DNA from: Lysobacteraceae bacterium
GTDB taxonomy: Bacteria > Pseudomonadota > Gammaproteobacteria > Xanthomonadales > Xanthomonadaceae
Assembly: GCA_016789405.1 (NCBI GenBank)
Contig: JAEUPQ010000004.1
Span: 124,001 to 188,000 of the forward strand
DNA: 64,000 nt
Direction: 5' to 3'
Part shown: positions 18,619-28,209 of the stretch, piece by piece
How the letters are laid out: each line of letters starts with the position of its first letter
Numbering within the stretch: position 1 is the first letter of the stretch
Notes under the pieces: generated by a model
The model's input: only the letters and a program-made list of their open reading frames with translations
What the model was told of the DNA's origin: nothing
Databases searched by the model: none
Position numbers and translations under genes: made by a program

Positions 18619-20691
18619 ATGACCACCGGAATCCCCACCCTGCCCGGCCTCGACGGCCTGCGCCTGCGCCACTGGCGGCTGGAACCCCGCCACGACGGCG
18701 TGCTCGTGCTGTCGTTCGACCGCGAGGGCGAGTCGGTCAACACCTTCAACCAGGACGTGCTGATCGAGCTGGGCACCCTGCTCGAACGCATCCTGCTGGA
18801 GCCGCCGAATGCGCTGGTGCTGCGCTCGGCGAAGGAGAAGGGCTTCATCGCCGGCGCCGACATCAAGGAATTCGAGACCTTCGACCGCAAGGGCACGACG
18901 GCCGACGCGATCCGCCGCGGCCAGCAGGTGTTCCAGCGCATCGCCGAGCTGCCCTTCCCGACCGTCGCCGCGATCCACGGCTTCTGCATGGGCGGTGGCA
19001 CCGAGATCTCGCTGGCCTGCACCTATCGCGTGGCCTCGAACGACCCGTCGACGAAGATCGGCCTGCCCGAAGTGATGCTCGGCATCTTCCCGGGCTGGGG
19101 CGGCAGCGCCCGCCTGCCGCAGCTGGTCGGCGCGCCGGCGGCGATGGACATGATGCTGACCGGTCGCGCGCTGTCGGCCTCCGCTGCGCGCGGCATCGGT
19201 CTGGTCGACAAGGTCGTGGACCCGGTCGGGCTGGTCGAGGCCGCCGCGACGCTGGGCCTCAAGGGCACCGAGCGCCCGTTCAAGCAGCGGTTCCTCGGCT
19301 GGGCCACGAATACATGGCCGGCGCGTCAGTTCCTCGCGCCGAAGATGGCGCAGATGACCGCGCGCAAGGCGCGCAAGGAACACTACCCGGCGCCCTACGC
19401 GTTGATCGAGACCTGGCGACGCAGCGCCGGCGCAGGCATCCAGCAGCGACTCGATGCCGAACGCAAGGCGGTGGTGAAGCTCGCCGGCACGCCGACCGCG
19501 CGCAACCTGATCCGCGTGTTCTTCTTGCAGGAGCGTCTGAAGGGCCTGGGCGGCAAGACCCACGGCATCGAACACGTCCACGTGGTCGGCGCGGGCGTGA
19601 TGGGTGGCGACATCGCCGCGTGGGCGGCCTACAAGGGCTTCAACGTCACCCTGCAGGATCGCGAGCAGCGCTTCATCGACGGCGCACTCCAGCGCGCGCA
19701 GACCCTGTTCGAAAAGCGCGTGAAGGATCCCGCCAAGCGACCCGATGTCGTGGCGCGTCTGGTCGGCGATCTCGATGGCGCGGGCGTGGCGAAGGCCGAT
19801 CTGCTGATCGAGGCGATCATCGAGAAGCCCGAGGCCAAGCGCGATCTCTACACCTCGGTCGAGCCGCGCATGAAGGCCGACGCGATGCTGACGACGAACA
19901 CCTCCTCCATCCCGCTGACCGAACTGCGCGAGCACATCGCGCGCCCGGCGCAGTTCGCCGGGTTGCACTACTTCAATCCGGTGGCGCAGATGCCGCTGGT
20001 GGAAATCATCCACCACGACAGCATGTCGCCCGAGGTCGAGAAGCGCCTCGCCGCATTCTGCCGCGCCATCGACAAACTGCCGGTTCCAGTCGCCGGTTCG
20101 CCAGGCTTCCTCGTCAACCGCCTGCTGTTCCCATACATGCTCGAAGCGCTGACCGCCTACAGCGAAGGCATCCCGGGCCCGGCGATCGACAAGGCCGCGA
20201 CGAAGTTCGGCATGCCGATGGGGCCGGTCGAACTGGTCGACACCGTCGGTCTGGATGTCGCCGCCGGCGTCGGCGCGGAACTCGCGCCGTTCCTCGGCCT
20301 GCAGATTCCCGCCGCGCTCGCCGCACCGCCGGAGGCCGGCAAGCGCGGCAAGAAGGATGGCCAGGGTCTCTACCGCTGGGAAAACGGCAAGCCGCAGAAA
20401 CCGCAGGTGCCGGCCGAGTACAAGGCGCCCGACGACCTCGAAGACCGCCTGATCCTGCCCTTCCTCAACGAGGCCGTCTCGGCGCTGCACGAGGGCGTGG
20501 TCGCCGATGCGGAACTGCTGGATGCCGGCGTGATCTTCGGCACCGGCTTCGCACCGTTCCGCGGCGGCCCGATCCAGTACATCCGCGACACCGGCGTCGA
20601 GGTGCTGCTGGGTCGTCTCAAGGCGCTGGAATCGAAGTACGGTGCGCGCTTCGCGCCGCGCCCGGGCTGGGACAACCCCGCCCTGCGCTGA
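18619..20691 (+). CDS. Fatty-acid oxidation multifunctional protein (enoyl-CoA hydratase / 3-hydroxyacyl-CoA dehydrogenase, FadB/FadJ type)
   Basis: A 690-residue two-part beta-oxidation enzyme. The crotonase half (about 1-200) has GFIAGADIKEF, and the two catalytic glutamates in GGGTEISLAC and GLPEVMLGIFPGWGG. The dehydrogenase half (about 310-690) has the NAD loop HVVGAGVMGGDIAA, the catalytic-His motif HYFNPV and the C-terminal domain. There is no thiolase gene next to it, unlike fadBA operons. The ATG at 18619 is used because the ORF upstream to 18520 overlaps the rpoE promoter region. Confidence 0.93.
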   Translation: MTTGIPTLPGLDGLRLRHWRLEPRHDGVLVLSFDREGESVNTFNQDVLIELGTLLERILLEPPNALVLRSAKEKGFIAGADIKEFETFDRKGTTADAIRRGQQVFQRIAELPFPTVAAIHGFCMGGGTEISLACTYRVASNDPSTKIGLPEVMLGIFPGWGGSARLPQLVGAPAAMDMMLTGRALSASAARGIGLVDKVVDPVGLVEAAATLGLKGTERPFKQRFLGWATNTWPARQFLAPKMAQMTARKARKEHYPAPYALIETWRRSAGAGIQQRLDAERKAVVKLAGTPTARNLIRVFFLQERLKGLGGKTHGIEHVHVVGAGVMGGDIAAWAAYKGFNVTLQDREQRFIDGALQRAQTLFEKRVKDPAKRPDVVARLVGDLDGAGVAKADLLIEAIIEKPEAKRDLYTSVEPRMKADAMLTTNTSSIPLTELREHIARPAQFAGLHYFNPVAQMPLVEIIHHDSMSPEVEKRLAAFCRAIDKLPVPVAGSPGFLVNRLLFPYMLEALTAYSEGIPGPAIDKAATKFGMPMGPVELVDTVGLDVAAGVGAELAPFLGLQIPAALAAPPEAGKRGKKDGQGLYRWENGKPQKPQVPAEYKAPDDLEDRLILPFLNEAVSALHEGVVADAELLDAGVIFGTGFAPFRGGPIQYIRDTGVEVLLGRLKALESKYGARFAPRPGWDNPALR

Positions 20692-20714
20692 TTGCGTCAG
20701 CGCCCGTCATGCCT

Positions 20715-20748
20715 CGAAGGCCGGGCGCTGCGCCGGCCTTCGTCGTTT
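20715..20748 (+). terminator. Terminator-like hairpin after the FadB-like gene
   Basis: A 10-bp perfect stem (CGAAGGCCGG / CCGGCCTTCG) with an 8-base loop, followed by TCGTTT, lies 24 bases after the stop codon. The T-run is short. Confidence 0.5.
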
Positions 20749-20905
20749 GCCGAGTCTGCCGGCCCGGGCGGACCGAGACCCGGGCACGGCCAACCGGGAC
20801 TTTCGGCATACGCCTTGGCCGCAACCCGAACACCAGAATCCGGCGTTTGTCCGCATCGACCCGGGAGAGGGGCCGAGCGGCGTCCACTTCCCGGGGAACA
20901 CCTTC

Positions 20906-23395
20906 GTGGGCATTCCAGCGTCGCTGCGTCTCGTCGCCATCCATCTGCTGACCGTCTCCGTCGCCGCGCTTGCGATCGGCACCTCCGTCCCCGAGGCCGC
21001 TGCGCAGACCCTGCGCCAGACCAAGGCGCCGTTCGAGGACAAGTTCCGCCAGCTCGAAGGCGAGGACTGGCCCACGCCCACCGACTACCGCAACGCCGCC
21101 GGCGCGCCGGGACACCGCTACTGGCAGCAGAAGGTCGACTACGACATCGAGGCCCGGCTGGACGAAGCGAAACGCTCGGTGACCGGCAAGGCGCGCATCA
21201 CGTACCGCAACCAGTCGCCGGATGCGCTGCCCTATCTCTGGCTGCTGCTCGACCAGAACCACTACAAGCGCGATTCGCTGGCCGAACTGAGCCGCACCGT
21301 GAGCGGCGACAGCATCGGCCTGGGCGAAGTGCGCCGCGCGAAGCGCTACCAGACATGGGAAGGCGGCTTCGATATCCGCGCGGTGCGCGATGCAGGCGGA
21401 CGCACGCTCACGCACTCGGTCGTCGACAGCCTGCTGCGCATCGACCTGGGCACGCCAGTCGCGGCCAATGGCGGCACGGTCGAATTCGAGATCGAATGGT
21501 CCTTCCCGATGGCCGAGAACCGCGTGATCGGCGGGCGCAGCGGCTACGAATGCTTCACCGACGCCGGGCAGGACGGCAACTGCATCTTCCAGGGCGCGCA
21601 GTGGTTCCCGCGCCTCGCCGTCTATTCCGACTACGAAGGCTGGCACAACAAGGCCTTCCTGGGCTCGGGCGAGTTCACGCTGGAATTCGGCGACTACACC
21701 GTCGCCCTCACCGTGCCGGCGGACCACGTGGTCGCAAGCACCGGCGAGCTGAAGAATGCCGACCGCGTGCTCAGCACCGCGCAGCGCGAGCGCCTGCGCC
21801 GGGCCCGCGACGCGAAGGAACCGGTCTACGTCGTCACGCCTGACGAAGCGCTGGCCGCCGAGCAGGGCAAGTCCAGCGGCGAGAAGACATGGGTGTTCGA
21901 AGCGAGCAACGTGCGCGATTTCGCCTGGTCGTCGTCGCGAAAGTTCGTCTGGGACGCGCTCGGCGTCCACCAGGATTCGGCGGAGCAGCCGGTCGTCATG
22001 GCGATGTCGTTCTACCCGAAGGAAGCGCGACCATTGTGGGACGCGTATTCGACCAAGGCGATCGCGCACACGCTGAAGGTGTACTCGCACTTCACCTTCC
22101 CGTATCCCTATCCGACGGCGCAATCGGTGAACGGCCCGGTCGGTGGCATGGAATACCCGATGATCACCTTCAACGGCCCGCGCCCGGTGAAGGACAGGAA
22201 GACGGGCGCCCTGACCTACACCGAACGCGCGAAGTACGGGCTGATCGGCGTAGTCATCCACGAGATCGGCCACATCTACTTCCCGATGGTGGTCAATTCC
22301 GACGAACGCCAGTGGACCTGGATGGACGAGGGCCTGAACACCTTCCTGCAATTCCAGGCCGAGAAGCTGTGGGACGCGAAATACCCGTCGCGCCGCGGCG
22401 AACCGAAGGACATCGTCGAGTACATGATTTCGCAGGACCAGGTGCCGCTGATGACCCAGTCCGACTCGCTGCTGCAGTTCGGCGCGAACGGCTACAGCAA
22501 GCCGGCGACGGCGCTGGTGATCCTGCGCGAGACGGTGATGGGCCGCGAGCTGTTCGACCGGGCGTTCCGCGAATACGCGCAGCGCTGGTACATGAAGCAT
22601 CCGACGCCGTACGACTTCTTCCGCACGATGGAGGAATCCTCGGGCATCGACCTCGACTGGTTCTGGCGTGGCTGGTTCTACACCACCGACCACGTCGACA
22701 TTTCGCTGGACAAGGTGGTGCGCCATCGCCTGGACAGTGGAGACCCCGAGCAGGAAATGCGCCGGCGCCGCGAACAGCGCGAGGACGAGCCGAAGTCACT
22801 CACCGCGCAGCGCAACGCCGCCACGCCGACGCTCGGCCAGACCGTGGTCGAACGCGACCCGGCCACGCGCGATTTCTACAACCGCACCGACGAATTCACC
22901 GTCACCGCCGAAGCCAAGCGCAAGGCCGCGCGCGCGCGCGAAGCCCTCAAGCCCGAGGAGCGCGAAGCGCAGGCCACCACCGACAACTTCTACCGCTTCA
23001 CCTTCTCCAACAAGGGCGGCCTGGTGATGCCGGTGATCCTGAAGCTGACCTTCGCCGACGGCACCGACGGTACCTGGCGCCTGCCCGCCGAAATCTGGCG
23101 ACGCAACGCGAAGCAGGTGACCTGGGAACTGGTCACGCCGAAGACCGTGGCACGCGCCGAACTCGATCCGCAGTGGGAAACCGCCGACGCGAATCGCGGC
23201 AACAACGTCTTCACCGGCGAGATCGAGACGAAGACGCTGCGCATCGCCAAGCCCGAGGAGCAGGACAACCGGATGAAGGATTCCGATCTCAAGGTCATGC
23301 CCGGATCGCTGGACACCTTCCCGTCCGCGCCGCCGAAGACCGATGCCAGACCCGAGGCGAAAGCAGCGAACTCGACTCCGGCGGGCACGCCATGA
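20906..23395 (+). CDS. M1-family (gluzincin) exported metallopeptidase
   Basis: An 829-residue zinc peptidase. After a signal sequence (about 1-33) comes the M1 beta-domain, then GGMEYPM (near residue 413, the GxMEN-like substrate loop), then HEIGH (residues 452-456) with the third ligand Glu 19 residues on (MDEGLNTF). A long C-terminal part is charged (RRRREQRED region near 615). The start is set at the GTG at 20906, which gives a signal peptide and has GGGGA upstream; no ATG fits. It overlaps the DUF6702 gene by 4 bp, so the two should act together. Confidence 0.85.
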   Translation: MGIPASLRLVAIHLLTVSVAALAIGTSVPEAAAQTLRQTKAPFEDKFRQLEGEDWPTPTDYRNAAGAPGHRYWQQKVDYDIEARLDEAKRSVTGKARITYRNQSPDALPYLWLLLDQNHYKRDSLAELSRTVSGDSIGLGEVRRAKRYQTWEGGFDIRAVRDAGGRTLTHSVVDSLLRIDLGTPVAANGGTVEFEIEWSFPMAENRVIGGRSGYECFTDAGQDGNCIFQGAQWFPRLAVYSDYEGWHNKAFLGSGEFTLEFGDYTVALTVPADHVVASTGELKNADRVLSTAQRERLRRARDAKEPVYVVTPDEALAAEQGKSSGEKTWVFEASNVRDFAWSSSRKFVWDALGVHQDSAEQPVVMAMSFYPKEARPLWDAYSTKAIAHTLKVYSHFTFPYPYPTAQSVNGPVGGMEYPMITFNGPRPVKDRKTGALTYTERAKYGLIGVVIHEIGHIYFPMVVNSDERQWTWMDEGLNTFLQFQAEKLWDAKYPSRRGEPKDIVEYMISQDQVPLMTQSDSLLQFGANGYSKPATALVILRETVMGRELFDRAFREYAQRWYMKHPTPYDFFRTMEESSGIDLDWFWRGWFYTTDHVDISLDKVVRHRLDSGDPEQEMRRRREQREDEPKSLTAQRNAATPTLGQTVVERDPATRDFYNRTDEFTVTAEAKRKAARAREALKPEEREAQATTDNFYRFTFSNKGGLVMPVILKLTFADGTDGTWRLPAEIWRRNAKQVTWELVTPKTVARAELDPQWETADANRGNNVFTGEIETKTLRIAKPEEQDNRMKDSDLKVMPGSLDTFPSAPPKTDARPEAKAANSTPAGTP

Positions 23396-23913
23396 TCCGT
23401 TCACTGCGCACGCTCGCGTTCGGACTGCTGCTGGCCTTGTCCACGCCGCTGTCGGCGCACCGCGGACAGGACGCACTGACGGTCATCGAGATCGACACCG
23501 TCGGCAGCGAAGTCTTCGTCACCCATCATTTCGCCGCGCACGACATCGAGCCTTTGCTCCCTCGGCTCGCAGAGGGCGTGGAAGCCAGCCTGGACGACCG
23601 TTCGGCGCAGGACGCCCTGGTCGCGCACCTGATCTGGCACTTCATGCTGTCGACCGATGCCGACGAGATCGCCCTGTCCTTCGACGCACTCCATCTTCAA
23701 GGCGACGACGTGCGCGTGGTCTATCGAGGCCGTTTCCCGCGCGAAGCCAGGACACTCGAAGTGCAGTCCCGCCTGGGTGCCGACCTCACCGCCGGCAGCA
23801 GCCACCAGATCAACGTGCGCCGGAACGGCATCACCCGCACCCTGGTCTTCGAAGGCGCCGACGACACTGGAACCGTCTCCCTGGAAGAACGGACCGCTGG
23901 CGATGCCGGTTGA
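23392..23913 (+). CDS. DUF6702-family exported protein
   Basis: A 173-residue protein with an N-terminal signal peptide (MIRSLRTLAFGLLLALSTPLSAHRG, cleavage after about residue 22) and a beta-rich domain typical of DUF6702 (opening ALTVIEIDTVGSEVFVTHHF). The ATG overlaps the stop of the M1 peptidase (ATGA), a coupled pair often found together in Bacteroidetes and Xanthomonadaceae. Its biochemical role is unknown. It likely works in the periplasm with the peptidase (inference from coupling). Confidence 0.7.
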   Translation: MIRSLRTLAFGLLLALSTPLSAHRGQDALTVIEIDTVGSEVFVTHHFAAHDIEPLLPRLAEGVEASLDDRSAQDALVAHLIWHFMLSTDADEIALSFDALHLQGDDVRVVYRGRFPREARTLEVQSRLGADLTAGSSHQINVRRNGITRTLVFEGADDTGTVSLEERTAGDAG

Positions 23914-24018
23914 CCCGCGCGCATAACGGGTTTTGAACGTCCGGTCGATATGATCGGCGGGTCCGCGCCCGCCCCGTTTGGCCCGCGCGTCACGGAAACC
24001 AACGACACAGGGGGTGGC

Positions 24019-24573
24019 ATGCGTTCGTTCGCGTTCGTCCCGACCGTTCTGGCGCTGCTGCTTGCGCAGTCCTGCCTGTCCCCCTCCGTCCGAGCGGCCG
24101 AACCGGTCGTCGCGGTCGAACAGCTCGACATCACGCGCTATGCCGGCGAGTGGCACGAGATCGCACGCCTCCCGTTGTTCTATCAGCGCCACTGCAAGCG
24201 CGAGATCACGGCGCAGTACACGCTGCGCGACGATGGCCTGGTGGGCGTGCGCAACCGCTGCATCGATGAAGACGGCGAGGTGGAGGAAGTCGACGGCATC
24301 GCGCGCCAGGATGCCGAACGGCCGGGCAGGCTCGAAGTGCGCTTCGCACCGGATTGGCTGTCCTGGCTGCCGCTGACCTGGGCCGACTACTGGGTGATCG
24401 CACTGGATCCGGATTACCAGTGGGCGATGGTCGGCGAGCCGGGGCACGAATACCTGTGGATCCTCTCGCGCACGCCGGACATGCCGCGCGCGCGCTTCGA
24501 GGAATTGAAGTCTCGGGCCGTCTCGATGGGCTACGACCTCGACGAACTGATCGTCAGCGCCCCGCTCCGCTGA
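24019..24573 (+). CDS. blc: Bacterial lipocalin (Blc type)
   Basis: A 184-residue exported lipocalin. The signal peptide is about 1-28. The lipocalin GxW box is YAGEWHEIARLP near residue 42, followed by RHCKREITAQY and the barrel to YLWILSRTPDM near residue 155, where the third conserved region lies. Unlike E. coli Blc there is no obvious lipobox Cys at the signal cleavage site, so it may be soluble in the periplasm. Known relatives bind fatty acids and lysophospholipids. Confidence 0.85.
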   Translation: MRSFAFVPTVLALLLAQSCLSPSVRAAEPVVAVEQLDITRYAGEWHEIARLPLFYQRHCKREITAQYTLRDDGLVGVRNRCIDEDGEVEEVDGIARQDAERPGRLEVRFAPDWLSWLPLTWADYWVIALDPDYQWAMVGEPGHEYLWILSRTPDMPRARFEELKSRAVSMGYDLDELIVSAPLR

Positions 24574-24672
24574 GCGCCTGCTGACCCGCGCCACCGCGAC
24601 GAGGACACGCCACGCCCGTGGCGGCGGTTAGTATTGGTCTTCCACGACCTGCCCCACGCCTCGGAGATCTCC

Positions 24673-25170
24673 ATGCGGCCACGCCGGCTCCCGCACCTTC
24701 CCTTCCTCGCCCCGGCCATGGGCCTGCTGTGCGCAGGCATGCTCGCCGGTTGCGCCGGCGGCCCGATCAAGCGCGTTTCCGAGCCCACCGCCAGCATCCA
24801 GCAGTTGAGCGTCGGCACGGATGGACAGTGGACGGTGGATCTGCGGCTGCAGAATTTCAGCAATGTGCCGATGCGCTTCGAACAGGTGACATTGACGCTG
24901 CGCACGGGAGACGAAACCGCCGGCGAACTCAAGGCATCCCCTGCACTGACCGTCGGTCCGGAGTCGGTCGACACGCTCTCGCTCAAGCTCGTGCCGAGTG
25001 CACCCGCACGCCTGCTGATCGCCGGCACGCTGGCCGACCGTCGCAGCCTGAGCTATCGACTGCAAGGCACCGTCACCGCCAGCGCCGAAGACCGCAAGGC
25101 GCGCGAGTACGACGTCAAGCGCGACAGCGCGCTCAGCCCCGTGCCCGGACTGCCAGGCGTGATGCGTTGA
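24673..25170 (+). CDS. LEA type 2 (Lea14-like) lipoprotein
   Basis: A 165-residue lipoprotein: signal to Cys26 (GMLAGC), then one LEA14/WHy beta-sandwich domain (DLRLQNFSNVPMRFEQVTLTL near residue 62). The family occurs as periplasmic lipoproteins in proteobacteria, role unknown. The ATG at 24673 is chosen over upstream in-frame codons because it opens the signal peptide. It is 99 bases after the lipocalin and 91 before the acyl-CoA dehydrogenase. Confidence 0.75.
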   Translation: MRPRRLPHLPFLAPAMGLLCAGMLAGCAGGPIKRVSEPTASIQQLSVGTDGQWTVDLRLQNFSNVPMRFEQVTLTLRTGDETAGELKASPALTVGPESVDTLSLKLVPSAPARLLIAGTLADRRSLSYRLQGTVTASAEDRKAREYDVKRDSALSPVPGLPGVMR

Positions 25171-25261
25171 CGCATCGCAGCATCGATTCAAGCGGAGCCT
25201 TTGCTCCAATCCCGGCGGCCATCATCGGCGCCAGTCCATCTACACCGGATCCGCCGTCGCC

Positions 25262-27049
25262 ATGAACACCTACAAAGCTCCGCTCGCCGACATCCGTTTC
25301 GCGCTCTACGACGTGCTGGACAGCGAAGCGCTGTTCGCGCGACTCGGGTTCGCCGATGCCAACCGCGAACTTGTCGATGCGATCCTCGACGAAAGCGCGC
25401 GCTTCACCGAAAGCGTGATCGCACCGCTCAACCGCGTCGGCGACGAACATGGCTGCACGCTCGACAAGGCCACCGGCGCCGTGACCACGCCGCCGGGTTT
25501 CCGCGAGGCCTACCAGCAGTTCGCCGAAAACGGCTGGGCCGGCCTGGTCTCGCCGCCGGAATTCGGCGGCCAGGGGCTGCCGCATACCGCCGGCGTGCCG
25601 GTGAAGGAAATGATCGACGCCGCCAACCTGGCCTGGGGCAACTTCCCGCTGCTGTCGCACGGCGCCACCGAGGCCCTGCTGCACCACGGCGAAGACTGGC
25701 AGAAGGAGGCCTTCCTCAAGCCGATCGTCGAAGGTCGCTGGACCGGCACCATGTGCCTGACCGAACCGCACTGCGGCAGCGACCTCGGCCTGCTCAAGAC
25801 CCGCGCGGTGCCCAACGGCGACGGCACCTACTCGATCACCGGCACGAAGATCTTCATCACCGCCGGCGACCACGACTTCACCGACAACATCATCCACCTC
25901 GTGCTCGCCCGCCTGCCCGACGCGCCTGCCGGCAGCAAGGGCATCTCGATGTTCATCGTGCCCAAGGTCAAGGTGAACGCGGACGGCTCGCTGGGCGAAG
26001 CCAACGCCGTGCGCTGCGGTGCGCTCGAACACAAGATGGGCATCCACGCATCCGCGACCTGCGTGATGAATTTCGATGGTGCCGTCGGCACGCTCATCGG
26101 CCAGCCGCACAAGGGCCTGATGGCGATGTTCACCATGATGAACACCGCGCGTCTCGCGGTCGGCCTGCAGGGGCTGGGTCTTTCCGACCGCGCCTACCAG
26201 AACGCGCTGCGCTACGCCCGCGACCGCCTGCAGATGCGCGCGCTGTCCGGCGCCAAGTTCCCCGACAAGCCCGCCGACCCGATCATCGTCCACCCCGACG
26301 TGCGCCGCATGCTGCTGACCCAGAAGGCGCTGATCGAAGGCGGCCGCCTGCTCGGCTACCACGCGGCATCGCTGATCGATGTCGCCGCGCACGATCCGGA
26401 TGCCGACGCGCGCAAGCGCGCCGACGACCTGATCGGCTTCCTCACCCCCATCGTGAAGGCCTGCCTCACCGAGTGGTCGATCGAGTGCACCTACCACGCG
26501 CAGCAGTGCTTCGGCGGCCACGGCTACATCCAGGAATGGGGCATGGAGCAGCTCGCGCGCGACGCGCGGATCACCACGATGTACGAAGGCACCACCGGCA
26601 TCCAGGCGCTGGACCTGATGGGCCGCAAGATCATGCAGCAGCAAGGCGCAGGCCTGCGCGTGTTCCTCGGCATGATCGGCGAGTTCTGCAGCACGCACGC
26701 CGATGACGCATCACTGGCCGAATTCGTCGGTCCGCTGCGCGACATCGCACAGGAATGGCAGCAGCTCACGATGCAGATCGGCCAGCGCGCGGTCGGCGAT
26801 GCCGACGAGCTCGGCGCCGCCGCGTGGGACTACCTGTTCTACTCGGGCTATGCCGCCCTCGCCTACTGGTGGGCGCGCGCCGTGGCCGCGGCCGACGCAT
26901 CGTCGCATCCGCAATCGCTGAAGGACGCAAAGCGCGAGACTGCACGCTTCTTCTTCACGCGCCTGCTCCCGCGCACGCGCTCGCACGCCGCCGCGATCGC
27001 CAGCGGCGCCGCACCGCTGATGGGCCTCGACGCCGACGCGTTCGACTGA
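25262..27049 (+). CDS. Acyl-CoA dehydrogenase (long, C-terminal extension type)
   Basis: A 595-residue FAD enzyme of beta-oxidation. It has the N-terminal, middle (TMCLTEPHCGSDLG near residue 163, flavin contact) and C-terminal helical domains, with the catalytic Glu in TTMYEGTTGIQALDL (near residue 442). A further helical extension of about 130 residues is typical of this long class. With the FadB-like gene nearby it implies fatty-acid degradation, though the two are not in one operon. Confidence 0.93.
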   Translation: MNTYKAPLADIRFALYDVLDSEALFARLGFADANRELVDAILDESARFTESVIAPLNRVGDEHGCTLDKATGAVTTPPGFREAYQQFAENGWAGLVSPPEFGGQGLPHTAGVPVKEMIDAANLAWGNFPLLSHGATEALLHHGEDWQKEAFLKPIVEGRWTGTMCLTEPHCGSDLGLLKTRAVPNGDGTYSITGTKIFITAGDHDFTDNIIHLVLARLPDAPAGSKGISMFIVPKVKVNADGSLGEANAVRCGALEHKMGIHASATCVMNFDGAVGTLIGQPHKGLMAMFTMMNTARLAVGLQGLGLSDRAYQNALRYARDRLQMRALSGAKFPDKPADPIIVHPDVRRMLLTQKALIEGGRLLGYHAASLIDVAAHDPDADARKRADDLIGFLTPIVKACLTEWSIECTYHAQQCFGGHGYIQEWGMEQLARDARITTMYEGTTGIQALDLMGRKIMQQQGAGLRVFLGMIGEFCSTHADDASLAEFVGPLRDIAQEWQQLTMQIGQRAVGDADELGAAAWDYLFYSGYAALAYWWARAVAAADASSHPQSLKDAKRETARFFFTRLLPRTRSHAAAIASGAAPLMGLDADAFD

Positions 27050-27154
27050 GCGCGTCGGACCTGATCGACGCACGGGGCGGCAGTCCACGCGGACCTCATC
27101 CGCTCGACATCCGCCCCGCTGCGCCGCATCGACAAATCGTCACGAAAAGGGTAT

Positions 27155-27934
27155 ATGCTCGGTCTCCATATGGAGGCCGACACACACACGTTGCGCCTGC
27201 TCCATCAGGGCGCGTCCCAGACCGGGACTCCGCACCGGGTCGATGATCGCAACGATCGTCCCCCGGCCCTCACCGTCGTCGCCGACAACGGCGAATCCAC
27301 GGCACCGATCTCTTCGCAGGTTTCCTCGCAGCACGCACGCGGTGCGCTTCCAGCCAGACTGGACAGCGTGCGCCTGCTGTCGCTCGACGCACATGGTCGC
27401 GTGCTGGACTGGATCAGCTGGCAGGACGCAGCCTGTCTCTATGCGCGCGATGCCGTCGCATGGACGCTCGGCGACCCGTGCCTCAGCGTGCATGGCGGCA
27501 TCTGCCGAAGCAGCGGCGAACGCACGGTCCTCGAAGTCCACCCGATCATCGCCTCGCGCGGCCAGGCGCGGGCACATGCGCTCGACCCCACCCCTGCGCT
27601 GACCAACACGGCCTTGTTCGCACGCGACCAGCACCTCTGCCTCTACTGCGGCAAGCACTATGGCCGCGGCACGCTGACACGCGACCATGTGATGCCCATT
27701 TCCCGTGGCGGCAAGGACACATGGGAAAACGTGGTCGCCGCCTGCTTCCACTGCAATTCGCGCAAGGGCGGACGCACACCGCAGCAGGCGGGCATGCCGT
27801 TGCTGGCAGTGCCGTATCGCCCGAGCTGGATCGAGCACCTGATCCTCAGCAACCGCAACATCCTCGCGGACCAGATGGCATTCCTGAAGCATCAGTTGCC
27901 GAAGAATCCCCGGGGCACTTCGATCGTGAGTTGA
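27155..27934 (+). CDS. HNH-endonuclease family protein
   Basis: A 259-residue protein with a C-terminal HNH zinc finger: CLYCGKHY, then the His-containing TRDHVMPISRGGKDTWENVV, then CFHCNSRKGG (residues about 163-208). The N-terminal half is unassigned and begins with a polar, probably flexible segment. Stand-alone HNH proteins like this are conserved single-copy genes in xanthomonads. There is no phage or restriction context here, so DNA cleavage is not assured. The start may be ATG at 27155 or at 27170. Confidence 0.8.
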   Translation: MLGLHMEADTHTLRLLHQGASQTGTPHRVDDRNDRPPALTVVADNGESTAPISSQVSSQHARGALPARLDSVRLLSLDAHGRVLDWISWQDAACLYARDAVAWTLGDPCLSVHGGICRSSGERTVLEVHPIIASRGQARAHALDPTPALTNTALFARDQHLCLYCGKHYGRGTLTRDHVMPISRGGKDTWENVVAACFHCNSRKGGRTPQQAGMPLLAVPYRPSWIEHLILSNRNILADQMAFLKHQLPKNPRGTSIVS

Positions 27935-28209
27935 GTGCTGCCATCCATGGCGCAAGGTCAGACACGATGACACCCCGGCCCGACGCTCCTAGACCAGGCT
28001 GAGCGCCGACCGACGGCATCTGTTGCGCCGCACAAAAAGCATTACCTGCATCCGCAATTCCGCGCATGGGTTCGCACTTTGCGCATCGCCGGAAAAGAGC
28101 GCCGCAACAAACTGACGCGGAAGGTAAAAAAGCGCCGCAGCGCGCGCGTTGACGTGGCATACCCCCTTGGCGACACTCTCTGTCTTTTACGGCACACGGG
28201 CTGGAAATC

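Noticed and set aside
27140..27973. 277-residue minus-strand ORF opposite the HNH gene
   Set aside because: No motifs; the plus frame has the paired CxxC and DHxxP HNH signature.
28150..28175. Sigma-54 promoter (TGGCAT...TTGGC)
   Set aside because: GG-to-GC spacing is one to two bases too long for the -24/-12 consensus.
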